Shown piece after piece: positions 7,989-17,676 of a DNA stretch of 64,000 nucleotides (the stretch's first letter is position 1; the number at the start of each line of letters is the position of its first letter). Origin of the DNA: an uncultured Lachnospiraceae bacterium. Its GTDB lineage: Bacteria; Bacillota; Clostridia; Lachnospirales; Lachnospiraceae. Under the pieces are notes generated by a model. The model saw only the letters and a program-made list of their open reading frames with translations, made no database searches and was not told where the DNA came from. A program made the translations under genes and the position numbers. Location: contig CATOPL010000005.1 of assembly GCA_951802115.1 (NCBI GenBank), positions 1 to 64,000 on the forward strand. Direction: 5' to 3'.

Positions 7989-9335
7989 TTACAGTCTCTT
8001 TAACAGTTCTTCGCGCTCCGCCTCATAACCCGGCTTTCCAAGCAGCGCAAACATGTTCTTCTTGTAGCTTTCCACACCCGGCTGATTAAACGGATTCACA
8101 CCCAGAAGATATCCGCTGATCCCGCATGCAAATTCAAAGAAGTAGAACAGCTGTCCAAGAGAAAACTCATCCTGACGCGGAATCTTCACCATCAGATTCG
8201 GCACATTGCCGTCCGTATGTGCCAGAATCGTTCCGTTCATGGCGTTCTTGTTGATGAAGTCAATATTCTTTCCTGCCAGGTAGTTCAGACCATCAAGATC
8301 TACCGGCTCCTCATTCATAATGATCTCCTGATCGCACTCTTCTACAGAGAGGACGGTTTCAAACATGATTCTTGCACCGTCCTGGATAAACTGCCCCATA
8401 GAATGCAGATCGGTAGTCAGATCAACAGACGCCGGGAAGATACCTTTTTGGTCTTTACCCTCAGACTCGCCGTAAAGCTGTTTCCACCACTCGGAAATAT
8501 AGTGAAGGCTGGGTTCATAATTTGCCAGGACTTCGGTGGATTTTCCTTTTCTGTGGAGAATATTGCGCACAACCGCGTACAGAACTGCGTCATTCTCCTC
8601 ATACGGCGTATTCAGAGCCGCCTCGCGTCCACTGGCTGCTCCCTCCATCAGCTTTTTGATATCTGCACCGCTGGCTGCGATCGGAAGCAGTCCCACTGCT
8701 GTCAGAACCGAGAAACGTCCTCCTACATCATCCGGAACGACAAAGGTCTCATATCCCTCTTCCGTGGCCAGGCTCTTCAGGGCTCCTCTTGCCTTGTCTG
8801 TTGTTGCATAGATTCTCTTTGCCGCCTCTTCTCTGCCGTACTTGTCTTCCAGTTTTTTCTTAAACACCCTAAAAGCGATTGCCGGCTCCGTCGTTGTACC
8901 GGATTTGGAAATTACATTTACAGAAAAATCGCGGTCTCCGATCACATCCATCAGATGGCTTAAATAGCGGGTGGAAATGCTGTTTCCTACAAAATAGATT
9001 TCAGGAGTCTTTCTGACCTCTTTGGACACAATATTGTAAAAGCTGTGTCTTAAGAACTCCACCGCTGCGCGGGCTCCCAGATAAGAACCGCCGATACCAA
9101 TCACAATCAGCACCTCGGAATCGCTCTGAATCTTTGCTGCCGCTTTCTGGATTCTCGCAAACTCTTCCTTATCATAGTCAACCGGAAGATCAATCCAGCC
9201 CAGAAAATCATTTCCGGCTCCGGTCTTTTTCAGCAGAACCTCTTTCACAGCCGCCGTCTGCGCTTCCATGAATTTCACTTCCTCTGCGCCGATAAAAGAT
9301 GCTGCTTTTGAATAGTCAAATGTAACTTTTCCCAT
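7989..9335 (-). CDS. pgi: Glucose-6-phosphate isomerase
   Basis: Interconverts glucose 6-phosphate and fructose 6-phosphate in glycolysis and gluconeogenesis. At 448 residues it is the short form typical of Firmicutes. Sugar-isomerase (SIS) signatures are visible: [17 protein letters not shown] near 80-95, [16 protein letters not shown] near 145-160 for phosphate binding, and [14 protein letters not shown] near 205. The C-terminal [12 protein letters not shown] helix and the [14 protein letters not shown] segment are also present. The ATG is preceded by AAAGGAG. A promoter (TTGATT-18-TACAAT) precedes it at 9445-9474. Confidence 0.96.
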   Translation of the reverse strand: MGKVTFDYSKAASFIGAEEVKFMEAQTAAVKEVLLKKTGAGNDFLGWIDLPVDYDKEEFARIQKAAAKIQSDSEVLIVIGIGGSYLGARAAVEFLRHSFYNIVSKEVRKTPEIYFVGNSISTRYLSHLMDVIGDRDFSVNVISKSGTTTEPAIAFRVFKKKLEDKYGREEAAKRIYATTDKARGALKSLATEEGYETFVVPDDVGGRFSVLTAVGLLPIAASGADIKKLMEGAASGREAALNTPYEENDAVLYAVVRNILHRKGKSTEVLANYEPSLHYISEWWKQLYGESEGKDQKGIFPASVDLTTDLHSMGQFIQDGARIMFETVLSVEECDQEIIMNEEPVDLDGLNYLAGKNIDFINKNAMNGTILAHTDGNVPNLMVKIPRQDEFSLGQLFYFFEFACGISGYLLGVNPFNQPGVESYKKNMFALLGKPGYEAEREELLKRL

Positions 9336-9444
9336 GTGTTCCTACACTCCTTTTCTGTACGAGTCCCCCCGTATATTTATAACTGCAAAAGTTTTGGACA
9401 ACAGCCTGACAAAACTGCCTGCGCAGACTTATCCATTTAAAGAC

Positions 9445-9474
9445 ATTGTAGCACCCTGATATACTAAAAATCAA
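9445..9474 (-). promoter_or_regulatory. Probable pgi promoter
   Basis: On the minus strand, TTGATT and TACAAT are separated by 18 bases, about 110 bases upstream of the pgi ATG. The -35 box overlaps the last codons of the upstream gene. Confidence 0.5.
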
Positions 9475-10136
9475 GTGGATGTACCTAAAAAGTCGGAAAG
9501 AACTTCCTCAAAGATCCTTTCTTCTTCTTTTTCCAGAATCAGTCCGGTGTCCAGTTCCTCCAACGCTTCTTCTATATCCTGTTTCTTTGCCTCTTTGGAT
9601 TCTTCTTTTCCTTCAAATCCCTCATAGACATGCATCTGCCTTGGATACAGGGTGTTGGATACATAGTCCAGAAGATATACCTGTGCCTGTTCCCACAGGC
9701 TGTCCGATTCAAACCAGAGCGCTGCAACCCGCACAACTGCCGCCGCTGTGACAGCTGCCAGAAACCGGTTCAGGCAGAAGGCCCCTTCATAGCCCAGATA
9801 ATACAGCGCCGCCGCTTCTGTCAATCCAACACCGAATACAATGCCTGTCCACCGTTCAGGAAGCCGTTTCCACTGTCCAAGCGAAATACCAAACCTTTTT
9901 TCCTGACACAGGTATTTCCGGACAAATACTCCAATGTCATAAATTCCCACATTGACCTCATAACTTTTTTCAAATTTCAGCGTCATGGCTTTGAGCATCC
10001 TGCCTTTATTGCCGCTTCCAAGCGCTGCATCCCTGCAAAGTCCTCCAAACAGTATTTTCCTTGCCAGTGCAAAGATGATTCCCCATACACCCAGCACCAG
10101 AAATTCTCCGTAGTACAATGCCCATATCTGATACAT
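9471..10136 (-). CDS. Hypothetical membrane-associated protein
   Basis: A 221-residue protein that I do not recognise. The N-terminus has one hydrophobic helix (about residues 5-25). A basic segment follows, then a region around 95-145 with two further hydrophobic stretches, and the last 45 residues are very acidic (runs of Glu and Lys). This gives a three-helix membrane protein with a charged cytoplasmic tail. The first in-frame ATG (10157) lies within the ribosome binding site AAGGAGAGGAG; the ATG at 10136 has correct spacing and was chosen. The gene stands alone between mtnN and pgi, so context gives no function. Confidence 0.65.
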   Translation of the reverse strand: MYQIWALYYGEFLVLGVWGIIFALARKILFGGLCRDAALGSGNKGRMLKAMTLKFEKSYEVNVGIYDIGVFVRKYLCQEKRFGISLGQWKRLPERWTGIVFGVGLTEAAALYYLGYEGAFCLNRFLAAVTAAAVVRVAALWFESDSLWEQAQVYLLDYVSNTLYPRQMHVYEGFEGKEESKEAKKQDIEEALEELDTGLILEKEEERIFEEVLSDFLGTST

Positions 10137-10255
10137 AAAAAGCTCCTCTCCTTGCATATTCTTCAGATGAGCTCATTATAACAGAACTCTCAGCCAGGAG
10201 AGGCCGAACTTATCGGTAAATTATGACAGTGCATGTCTGTTCCTGTCTTCTGCAG

Positions 10256-10957
10256 TTACAGACGCTTTACAAAATTGTCCACCAGCGCTACACTGTGTGC
10301 AATCGCCTGACGTTCAAAGGTCGGGTAATCAACCGTTGCACTGTCATCCGCCTTGTCCGAAATCGCACGGATAATTACAAAGGGAATCTGATTCAGATAA
10401 GCCGCCTGGGCGATCGCAGCCCCTTCCATTTCCGTACACATTCCGTCAAACTGTTTTACAATCCGTTCTTTTACTGTTCTGTCTGAAATAAACTGGTCTC
10501 CGCTGACGATCCTTCCGGTAAACACCTGAATCTCCGGCACAGCCTCTCTGCAGGCTGTCACTGCTTTTTCCAAAAGCTTTTCGTCAGCCCGAAAACAGCT
10601 TATATCCATCTGCGGAATCACTCCCGGCTCATAGCCGAATCCCGTAGCGTCCATGTCATGCTGCAGCGTATCCGTGGAAATCACAATATCTCCGATATTG
10701 ATCTCTGCTTTTAGAGAGCCGGCAATTCCTGTATTGATCACCGCATCTACCTGAAATATATCTGCCAGAATCTGTGTGCAGACCGCGGCATTGACCTTTC
10801 CTATTCCGCTGCGGACAACCACCGCTTCCATTCCATTCAGTTTTCCTGAATAAAAATTCATCGAAGCTTTCTGAAGCAGCTCCATATCCGTCAGCTTTTC
10901 TTTCAGAGCCGTAACCTCTTCTTCCATGGCGCCAATAATACCGATTTTTTTTATCAT
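10256..10957 (-). CDS. mtnN: 5'-methylthioadenosine/S-adenosylhomocysteine nucleosidase
   Basis: Cleaves the glycosidic bond of S-adenosylhomocysteine and methylthioadenosine, recycling SAM by-products and giving the ribosylhomocysteine used for AI-2. The 233-residue chain begins IGIIGAMEEEV, the family start. It continues with GIGKVNAAVCTQIL near 65-80, INTGIAGSL near 90-100, and the catalytic region GDQFISD near 150 followed by CTEMEGAAIAQAAY near 170-185. RAISDKAD near 195 supplies the catalytic Asp. The open frame extends 27 codons further upstream, but those residues are not part of the family, so ATG 10957 was chosen. The upstream Shine-Dalgarno is weak (GTGAGG). Confidence 0.93.
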   Translation of the reverse strand: MIKKIGIIGAMEEEVTALKEKLTDMELLQKASMNFYSGKLNGMEAVVVRSGIGKVNAAVCTQILADIFQVDAVINTGIAGSLKAEINIGDIVISTDTLQHDMDATGFGYEPGVIPQMDISCFRADEKLLEKAVTACREAVPEIQVFTGRIVSGDQFISDRTVKERIVKQFDGMCTEMEGAAIAQAAYLNQIPFVIIRAISDKADDSATVDYPTFERQAIAHSVALVDNFVKRL

Positions 10958-11034
10958 ATACAGAAATACCTCACTTTCCTGACTTTCTTTCCTTAACAGT
11001 ATAGCGAATGTCCGGCTGTTTGACCAGTGGATTC

Positions 11035-13149
11035 TCAAATTTCATCCAGAAGTTCTCCGCTGTCCCGACTGTATGCACGGACCGTCCCGTTTTCATAGAG
11101 AAGATAAAGCGTATCGCCGATGAAGCTACCTCTTACTCTGTAATATTCGTGGTCTTTCTGTCCGGTAGCAATCTTCAGCGTCCGGACAAAATCATGGTTT
11201 TGGTAGGCGTAAAGAAGATAGTCCTCCTGACGTTCTCCCTGCCGGCTTCCCTCTGCCTGAAAACCGATTATATTTTCTTCCACATCTATCAGTACCGCCC
11301 GGTGGTCGTACAGAGCTTCACTGTAATCATACTCTGCCAGCGAATATCTTGATACCTCTTTTAATTCTTTCGGATTGGAAATATCAAACATGGACAGTTT
11401 CATCCCCTGTTCCTGTCCGGTCTCTTCATCTGCCTCCATACCGATCCCCAACAGCATGTGTTCCCCATAAAAATGCAGATATTCCGAAAACCCGCTTACC
11501 TTCAGCTCTCCGAGAACCTCCGGCTGCTCCGGGTCGGATAAATCCACCGCAAACAGGGGATCTGTCTGACGGAATGTCACAAAATATCCGCTATCCCCCA
11601 GAAATCGGGAGGAATATATTTGCTCTCCTTCTGCCAGACCTTCCATCTTTCCTATTATCTGCAGAGACGGATCTAGAATATATAAAGCGTTACTTTGGGC
11701 CGCTTCTGCATAATCATACCCCAGACGCTCACCAGTCCGGTCGTCAGTTATTTCCCTGACCTGGTATTCCTGTATCGTCGAGACCATACGAAGATTGTCT
11801 TCATATTCGTCCATCGAGAAGCTGCTCTTAAGCCTTCCTGGAATCTCTCCCTCAGCCTGTGCATAAAACCGTCCTTTCCTGTAGGAAAACCGAAGCAAAC
11901 TGGTCGCGTCCTCAATCAGCCCCTTTTCTGAAGGCTCCCTTTCAAAAGCCGATCGGTAGCTTGCCACATAAATATTCTGCATATTTACATAATAAATACC
12001 GGATCCGGACAGCACGGCCCGGCTGTCTGCGAACGAAGAAGGATCTGACAGATCAATAGAAACCAGAACCAGATAATCCGCGCCGTTTGTGTTCTCCGGG
12101 CAGTAGATCCGGTCTGCTTCCATCCGTTTTCCATCCATAAACGGAATATATGCGTCATAATCCTGCTCCCCTTCTCCCGGAACTGCTGTAAAGCGGCTGA
12201 TTCCATAAAAATATCCCTCTGACACCCTGGAACATTCATAGCTCCCCTGCAGCGTAAACGTCTTCATCTTCCTCGGTCTGCTTTTATCCACAGTCTGATA
12301 AATGCTGATTTCATGGTAACCTTGTTCCATACGAAAATCTCTGTCAGTTGCTATATCTTCTGCCGCTTCCATCTTCCCTGCGGAAAGTGACAGCGGGATA
12401 TGATGATAGGATTTGTTTTCAACAGTGATCAGCAGATCATTCCACACATAGAATTCTTCCAGACTTTCAAAATCATTCAGAAACGCCGTTTCTTTCAAAC
12501 CGTCTTTTGTATCCACAATCTGGATCCCGACTGGATGCATGTTTTCTCCGTTTGCTTCCTCCTGCTCTTTTCTGACGATCTGGTACAGATATCTGCCGTC
12601 ATTTTTAATCTGGTCCGCCTCGTCAACCTGTTCCACCTGTCTGTTGGTCGTGCCAAAAGCTTCTTTTGACATCTGCAGTTCTCCGACGGAGTCTGCAGCT
12701 TCTGCCTCCGCTTCTTCTATATCCATTCTTCTTCTCTGCTCCTCCTGTCTGCGCCAGGTTTCAGACAGACAGGCATAGATTTCCTCATAAGATTTGCCGG
12801 AAAAAACCTGCAGTTTTTGTTCCTCTTCCGGATTCGCCGGCGACACACCCCGCTCCGCTGTTTCCTGTTTTTTCGCCTCTTTCTGCACAAAACTTTTGTC
12901 CGGCAATGTGTGTACCGGCTGATAAAAAAGAAGTGTCGTTCCCATAGCCAGCAGAAAACAGGCTGCCGTTACCAGCGCCGGACGGATGTTTTTCCAGCGA
13001 AACATAGGGCTTTGTTCCGTAAATTTCCTGCGACTTTTTCCGCATTTTCCGAGAATTTTATCCATCTGATCCGGTTGCAGATTTTCCGGAATCAAAAGAG
13101 TTTCTCCCTTTTCTCTAAGAAAATCTTCTATTTTTCCGTTTCTTTTCAT
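11035..13149 (-). CDS. Membrane-anchored beta-propeller protein, likely sigma-factor partner
   Basis: A 704-residue protein of the secreted C-terminal beta-propeller family (WD40-like, COG4880 type, from memory). Residues 1-50 are cytoplasmic and basic. A single hydrophobic helix lies at about 53-75 (ALVTAACFLLAMGTTLLFY), and the rest is extracytoplasmic. The region NRQVEQVDEADQIKNDGRYLYQI near 165-190 is the characteristic entry to the propeller; repeated blade-like strands follow to the end. Its ATG overlaps the stop of the ECF sigma gene (ATGA). By position and topology the cytoplasmic head may act as an anti-sigma factor with the propeller as sensor; this is inference. Confidence 0.82.
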   Translation of the reverse strand: MKRNGKIEDFLREKGETLLIPENLQPDQMDKILGKCGKSRRKFTEQSPMFRWKNIRPALVTAACFLLAMGTTLLFYQPVHTLPDKSFVQKEAKKQETAERGVSPANPEEEQKLQVFSGKSYEEIYACLSETWRRQEEQRRRMDIEEAEAEAADSVGELQMSKEAFGTTNRQVEQVDEADQIKNDGRYLYQIVRKEQEEANGENMHPVGIQIVDTKDGLKETAFLNDFESLEEFYVWNDLLITVENKSYHHIPLSLSAGKMEAAEDIATDRDFRMEQGYHEISIYQTVDKSRPRKMKTFTLQGSYECSRVSEGYFYGISRFTAVPGEGEQDYDAYIPFMDGKRMEADRIYCPENTNGADYLVLVSIDLSDPSSFADSRAVLSGSGIYYVNMQNIYVASYRSAFEREPSEKGLIEDATSLLRFSYRKGRFYAQAEGEIPGRLKSSFSMDEYEDNLRMVSTIQEYQVREITDDRTGERLGYDYAEAAQSNALYILDPSLQIIGKMEGLAEGEQIYSSRFLGDSGYFVTFRQTDPLFAVDLSDPEQPEVLGELKVSGFSEYLHFYGEHMLLGIGMEADEETGQEQGMKLSMFDISNPKELKEVSRYSLAEYDYSEALYDHRAVLIDVEENIIGFQAEGSRQGERQEDYLLYAYQNHDFVRTLKIATGQKDHEYYRVRGSFIGDTLYLLYENGTVRAYSRDSGELLDEI

Positions 13150-13667
13150 TTCTGCCCCTCCTTTCCCCGGCTTTTTCCGTATCGGTATCCGGCGCCGTTT
13201 ATCCGGAGCAGCTCCTGCTCCAGCTTTTTTAAAGCTCTTCTGTATTTTGTACGTATTGTATTGTGATTTCTTCTCAGCATTCTGGCAATCTCTTCTCCTT
13301 TATAGCCGCCAAATACCGTCAACGTCACGATCAGCCGTTCCTCATCGTTCAGTACGCTCAGAAGCTCCAGCATTTCCGTCTGAGAATCAAACGCCGTCTC
13401 ACCTGATTCCAATGTCTTATTCATCTCTTCTGCAGGAATTGCCTGTCGTTTCCGATTCTTCAGACTTTTTTTGCAGCGGTTGACCAGGATACGGAAGATC
13501 CATGATCGGAAGGATTCTTCTTTTTTCAATCCGCCAAAATGCTCATACGCCGACAGCACCGCGTCCTGAACGGCATCCTCTGCATCCTGCGCATTTCCCA
13601 TATAATAATAAGCCAGACGGTACAGATCACCATACACCGTCTGGTACAGTTCCATAAATCGCTCCAT
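13146..13667 (-). CDS. ECF-type RNA polymerase sigma factor
   Basis: A 173-residue sigma-70-family factor of the extracytoplasmic-function class. Region 2 is clear: DLYRLAYYYMGNAQDAEDAVQDAV (residues about 14-37) with the -10 contacting segment SFRSWIFRILVNRCKK near 53-68. Region 4 helix-turn-helix is near 110-150 (VFGGYKGEEIARMLRRNHNTI). The start has GAGGTGG four bases upstream. The downstream beta-propeller gene overlaps by 4 bases, so the pair is co-translated and the partner is probably its regulator. A TATAAT-like -10 lies about 65 bases upstream, without a convincing -35. Confidence 0.88.
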   Translation of the reverse strand: MERFMELYQTVYGDLYRLAYYYMGNAQDAEDAVQDAVLSAYEHFGGLKKEESFRSWIFRILVNRCKKSLKNRKRQAIPAEEMNKTLESGETAFDSQTEMLELLSVLNDEERLIVTLTVFGGYKGEEIARMLRRNHNTIRTKYRRALKKLEQELLRINGAGYRYGKSRGKEGQK

Positions 13668-13774
13668 TCTTCCACCTCGCCCCCGGAATCTGCCAGATAA
13701 TGCCCTCAGTGTACAAGGGTATGTTTCTTATATTATATAGAGTCACACAATCCCCCAAAATGTTGCAAGCAAAA

Positions 13775-13819
13775 TATAAAAACCTCACAGCAGGCCGACA
13801 GAGCGGCAAAGCTGTGAGG
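13775..13819 (-). terminator. Terminator of the fatty acid operon
   Basis: On the minus strand CCTCACAGC pairs perfectly with GCTGTGAGG around a 19-base loop, followed by TTTTTATATTTT. It lies 25 bases past the fabZ stop and ends the fab operon. Confidence 0.85.
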
Positions 13820-13843
13820 AATTTAATGATTCCATATTTTATT

Positions 13844-14269
13844 TTATCCGACTGCAAACGTCATCTCCGCCGTGACCGCAATTTTTCCGTCCACAGTTGC
13901 AGTCGCCTTTCCTACGCCGATCGGACCTTTCTGTTTGATAATCTCCAGTTCCAGTGTCAGCACATCCCCCGGAACGACCTTTTTCTTGAATTTTGCCTTA
14001 TCAATGCCGCCAAAATAAGCAGTTTTTCCTTTATTTTCCGGCTGACTCAGAATCGATACCGCGCCTACCTGCGCCAGCGCTTCCAGAATCAGAACACCCG
14101 GCATCACCGGCTCCTGCGGAAAATGTCCGTTGAAAAACGGCTCATTATAAGTCACGCATTTTCTTCCCACCGCTCTTTTTCCCGGCTCCAGCTCATCAAT
14201 GCGGTCAATCAAAAGGAAAGGCTGCCTGTGGGGAATGATCTCCATGATTTCTTTTATATCCATTGTCAT
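13844..14269 (-). CDS. fabZ: (3R)-hydroxyacyl-ACP dehydratase
   Basis: Removes water from 3-hydroxyacyl-ACP in each fatty acid elongation cycle. The 141-residue hot-dog-fold protein has the family pattern: [13 protein letters not shown] at the N-terminus, then the catalytic His in [14 protein letters not shown] (His49), with the conserved Glu of LEALAQ about 14 residues on. [12 protein letters not shown] near 95-105 is also typical. AGGAG lies 7 bases before the ATG. It is the last gene of the operon and is followed by a strong terminator. No fabA/fabN-type isomerase and no acc genes are in the cluster; acetyl-CoA carboxylase must be encoded elsewhere. Confidence 0.95.
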   Translation of the reverse strand: MTMDIKEIMEIIPHRQPFLLIDRIDELEPGKRAVGRKCVTYNEPFFNGHFPQEPVMPGVLILEALAQVGAVSILSQPENKGKTAYFGGIDKAKFKKKVVPGDVLTLELEIIKQKGPIGVGKATATVDGKIAVTAEMTFAVG

Positions 14270-14302
14270 GTTATTTCTCCTAATCGAATTACAGGCCCCT
14301 GC

Positions 14303-15538
14303 CTATGAGTTAAATTTTTTAATAAGGATGCTGGCGTTATGTCCGCCGAAGCCCAGAGAATTAGACAGCGCATAGGTCAGCTCCATTGATACGCCTTTTC
14401 CCTGTACATAGTCCAGATCCAGCTCTTCATCCGGATTCTCAAGACCTCTGGTCACATGGACAAAGCTTTCTTCCATTTCTTTCACGCAGGTGATAAATTC
14501 TACCGCTCCCGCCGCGCCGAGAAGATGGCCGATCATGGATTTGGTGGAATTAATCTTCATGTTTTTCGCATGCTCCCCGAACGCCAGCTTGACAGCACGG
14601 GTCTCAAACAAGTCATTGTGATGTGTGCTGGTCCCATGTGCATTGATATACATAATGTCTTCCATGGCCGCACCGGACTCTTTCACTGCCCATTTCATAG
14701 CCGTCGCCGCACCCATGCCGTCCTCAGCCGGAGAAGTGATATGATATGCGTCACTCGTAGCGCCGTATCCCACCACTTCTGCCAGAATTCTGGCTCCGCG
14801 TTTTTCTGCATGCTCCAGTTCTTCCAGAACCACCACTCCTGCGCCCTCTCCCATGACAAAACCGTCCCGGTCTTTATCAAAAGGAATGGAACAGCGATCC
14901 GGATCCTCACTGCCGGAAAGCGCGGTCAGCGCTGCAAAACCCGCTACACCAGTAGGACAGATGCAGCTCTCCGTTCCGCCTGCCAGCATCACATCCGCAT
15001 CTCCCGCCTGAATGCTCCGGTAAGCCTCGCCGATCGAATGGGTTCCCGTCGCGCAGGCAGTCACCACATTCAGACTTTTCCCCTTTAATCCGTAAGCAAT
15101 GGAGACATTTCCCGCCGCCATATTGGAAATCATCAAAGGAACCATCAAAGGAGCCACCCGATTCGGTCCCTTCTGCATCAGTCTGCTGTATTCCTTTTCA
15201 ACCACATCCAGACTGCCGATTCCGGAACCTATGGAACATCCTACACGGTAAGCATCCTCATGCTCCATGTCCAGTCCTGACTGCTCCAGGGCTTCTTTAG
15301 CCGCCGCCACCGCATACTGCGAAAAAGGCTCCATTCTTTTAGCCGCTTTAAAATCCATAAATTCTTTTGCAGAAAATCCTTTAACTTCCGCCGCCACATG
15401 AGCTTTATACCCCGAAGCGTCAAATTTGGAAATAGTGCCAAAACCATGATTGCCGGCCTTGATATTTTCAAAAAAATCTTTTACATTCAGTCCAAGGGGA
15501 GTGATCGCTCCCATTCCAGTCACAACTACTCTTTTCAT
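14303..15538 (-). CDS. fabF: 3-oxoacyl-ACP synthase II
   Basis: Condenses malonyl-ACP with acyl-ACP during chain elongation. The 411-residue chain has the complete KAS II triad: Cys near residue 162 in VTACATGTHSIG, His in NAHGTSTHHND near 300, and His in KSMIGHLLGAAGA near 335. It starts RVVVTGMGAITPLG and has the glycine-rich C-terminal NSLGFGGHNAS. Its ATG overlaps the fabG stop by one base (TGATG), so the two are translationally coupled; fabZ follows after 33 bases. Confidence 0.97.
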   Translation of the reverse strand: MKRVVVTGMGAITPLGLNVKDFFENIKAGNHGFGTISKFDASGYKAHVAAEVKGFSAKEFMDFKAAKRMEPFSQYAVAAAKEALEQSGLDMEHEDAYRVGCSIGSGIGSLDVVEKEYSRLMQKGPNRVAPLMVPLMISNMAAGNVSIAYGLKGKSLNVVTACATGTHSIGEAYRSIQAGDADVMLAGGTESCICPTGVAGFAALTALSGSEDPDRCSIPFDKDRDGFVMGEGAGVVVLEELEHAEKRGARILAEVVGYGATSDAYHITSPAEDGMGAATAMKWAVKESGAAMEDIMYINAHGTSTHHNDLFETRAVKLAFGEHAKNMKINSTKSMIGHLLGAAGAVEFITCVKEMEESFVHVTRGLENPDEELDLDYVQGKGVSMELTYALSNSLGFGGHNASILIKKFNS

Positions 15539-16278
15539 CAGATTGCCATACCTCCATCTACGCTGATAATCTGTCCTGTGATATAAGCCGCTTTTTCAGA
15601 AGCCAGATACGCCACCATATTGGCAATATCCTCAGGCTTTCCAAATCTTCCCAGGGGAATCTGAGCAGTTGCCGCTTCTTTCACACTGTCTGAAAGTACC
15701 TGAGTCATATCTGTGTCCACGAATCCGGGAGCCACCGCATTGACTGTGATTCCGCGGCTGGCCAGCTCTCTTGCCATGGTTTTCGTCAAACCGATGACCC
15801 CGGCTTTGGATGCAGCATAATTGGCCTGACCGGCATTGCCGAGAATACCGGAAACAGAAGTGATATTGATAATGCGTCCGGCCCGCTGTTTCAGCATCTG
15901 ACGGCTTACGGCCTTGATGGTATTAAAACACCCCTTCAGGTTGGCGCTGATCACCATGTCAAAATCCGTCTCCGACATTTTCATGATCAGGTTGTCTCTT
16001 GTGATCCCCGCATTATTGACCAGAATATCCAGCCGTCCATATCTGGCTGTTACTTCTTTAATCATGGACAAAGCCGCCTCTGTATCTGCCACATTGCACT
16101 GATATGCGCACCCTTCTGCCCCCAGAGCATGAATTTCTTCTACTGTCTGTTCCGCTTTCTCTTTTGAACCATTGTAATTGACGATCACTGTCGCCCCCTC
16201 CGCCGCCAGAGCCAGGGCAATGGCGCGGCCGATTCCTTTTGCAGCCCCTGTCACCAGGGCAATCTTTCCTTTCAGCAT
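15538..16278 (-). CDS. fabG: 3-oxoacyl-ACP reductase
   Basis: NADPH-dependent reduction of 3-oxoacyl-ACP. A 246-residue short-chain dehydrogenase/reductase: cofactor motif [12 protein letters not shown] (residues 10-21), NNAG near 87, catalytic Ser in ITSVSG near 138, and YAASK near 151-155. PGFVDTDM lies near 182. The C-terminus [16 protein letters not shown] is characteristic of FabG. AGGAG precedes the ATG. A 160-base gap separates it from fabD, without a visible promoter or terminator. Confidence 0.96.
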   Translation of the reverse strand: MLKGKIALVTGAAKGIGRAIALALAAEGATVIVNYNGSKEKAEQTVEEIHALGAEGCAYQCNVADTEAALSMIKEVTARYGRLDILVNNAGITRDNLIMKMSETDFDMVISANLKGCFNTIKAVSRQMLKQRAGRIINITSVSGILGNAGQANYAASKAGVIGLTKTMARELASRGITVNAVAPGFVDTDMTQVLSDSVKEAATAQIPLGRFGKPEDIANMVAYLASEKAAYITGQIISVDGGMAI

Positions 16279-16437
16279 CCTAATTCTCCTGATTAAAGTT
16301 CTGCATCCGCCGGTTGCATCCGCGCCCTGAAATTCTCCTGGCGCTGCTTCGGGCTGATGCTGTTTTATTGTTCCGCACCTGCTGATACTTTCTCTGTACT
16401 GTTACACAGATCAGCGGATTGTAAACAACATTTTCAG

Positions 16438-17355
16438 TTACAGTGCTGACATGACTTTTTCAAAATCCGCCATATTTTCTATATTCATCATTTTTACGTC
16501 ACGGCTGATCTTCCTCACGAAACCGGAAAGGGTTTTTCCCGGACCCATCTCAATAAACGTATCCACGCCGTCTGCGATCATACGCTCCACGGACTGCTGC
16601 CAGCGCACACTGGATGATACCTGGCGGCAAAGCAGATCCTTAATCCCGTCCGTAGTCTTTACATAATCCGCCGTCACATTCGTGATATAAGGCGTCTCAA
16701 ATGCCGTAAGCTCCACTTCTGCCAGCACCTCTGCCAGCTTCTCTCCTGCACCTGAAAGCATTGGGGAATGAAATGGTCCGCTTACATTCAGACGCAAAGT
16801 TCTCTTGGCTCCGGCTGCCTTCAGCGCTTCACAGGCCGCATCCACCGCTGCCTCCTCCCCGGTGATCACGATCTGTCCCGGACAGTTATAATTGGCAATC
16901 GATACGATACCCGCCGTCTCTTTGCAGATCTCTTCGATCTTCTTTGCATCCATGGCCAGCACTGCTGCCATAGCTCCTCCGGTCGGTACCGCTTCCTGCA
17001 TGAGAATTCCGCGCTGGCGCACAACTTTGCATGCGTCGGCAAGGCTCATGACCTTCGACGCCACCAAAGCACCGTACTCGCCCAGACTCAGCCCGGCATT
17101 CACAGAAGACGCAAGTCCTTTGGCTTCTGCCGCCCTGAGTACCGCCATCTCTGCAGCAAGCATGCAGATCTGCGTATATTCTGTCTGATTGATCTGTTCA
17201 TTTTCCTCAAAACAAATTTTTGCGATATCCAGTCCCGACGCTTCAGAGGCAACATCAAATACTTCACGGCACTCTGAAAACGTCTCATAAAAATCCTTTC
17301 CCATGCCTACATACTGCGCGCCCTGACCCGGAAATACAAATGCGATCTTGCTCAT
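16438..17355 (-). CDS. fabD: Malonyl-CoA:ACP transacylase
   Basis: Loads malonyl groups onto acyl carrier protein. The 305-residue protein starts with FVFPGQGAQYVGMG. It has the nucleophile elbow GLSLGEYGAL (Ser near residue 90), an Arg about 25 residues later (RQRGILMQEA), and the catalytic His in SGPFHSPML near 198. IEMGPGKTLSGF lies near the C-terminus. GGGGAGG precedes the ATG. The 320-base gap before it holds a terminator-like hairpin and a degenerate FabT-like box, so fabD-fabG-fabF-fabZ may have extra regulation of its own. Confidence 0.96.
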   Translation of the reverse strand: MSKIAFVFPGQGAQYVGMGKDFYETFSECREVFDVASEASGLDIAKICFEENEQINQTEYTQICMLAAEMAVLRAAEAKGLASSVNAGLSLGEYGALVASKVMSLADACKVVRQRGILMQEAVPTGGAMAAVLAMDAKKIEEICKETAGIVSIANYNCPGQIVITGEEAAVDAACEALKAAGAKRTLRLNVSGPFHSPMLSGAGEKLAEVLAEVELTAFETPYITNVTADYVKTTDGIKDLLCRQVSSSVRWQQSVERMIADGVDTFIEMGPGKTLSGFVRKISRDVKMMNIENMADFEKVMSAL

Positions 17356-17520
17356 ATTCCTGTCCTCCCCTGTCTTTTATATACGCTCGGAGTCCCGCTG
17401 AATCTGATGATACGAATTGCTTTTTCCAGATATACAGCCGGAGAAAACTCAGCCGCAAAGAAATGTACTGAGAAGGTCCGAGTCTACATTTTATATATCA
17501 ATTCATATGGTCTCACATAT

Positions 17521-17533
17521 TTTGAAACCCAAA
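17521..17533 (-). promoter_or_regulatory. Degenerate FabT-like box upstream of fabD
   Basis: TTTGGGTTTCAAA on the minus strand, one mismatch from the TTTGA-N3-TCAAA dyad found twice, perfectly, upstream in the same operon. No convincing promoter boxes are seen around it, so its activity is uncertain. Confidence 0.35.
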
Positions 17534-17583
17534 GTTTTTATTTTAAAACAGGGACTGCCATGCGATCCTGCACAGCAGTCCTT
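17534..17583 (-). terminator. Terminator-like hairpin between fabK and fabD
   Basis: GGACTGC and GCAGTCC pair around a 16-base loop on the minus strand, followed by TGTTTTAAAATAAAAA. It lies about 95 bases past the fabK stop and could partly end the upstream half of the operon. The remaining 180 bases of this gap are AT-rich and show no gene. Confidence 0.5.
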
Positions 17584-17676
17584 CTCTTACCTAAACATTA
17601 CCCAGACACAGGCTGTACAGCAGGTGTCCCAATCGTCATAAAACAGATCATGACATTCTAACAGCAAATCATTGTA

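Noticed and set aside
7813-7989. Short Ala/Gly-rich frame in the gap between pgi and the pseudouridine synthase gene
   Set aside because: The frame is interrupted by stops and its conserved feature is the inverted repeat, not coding potential.
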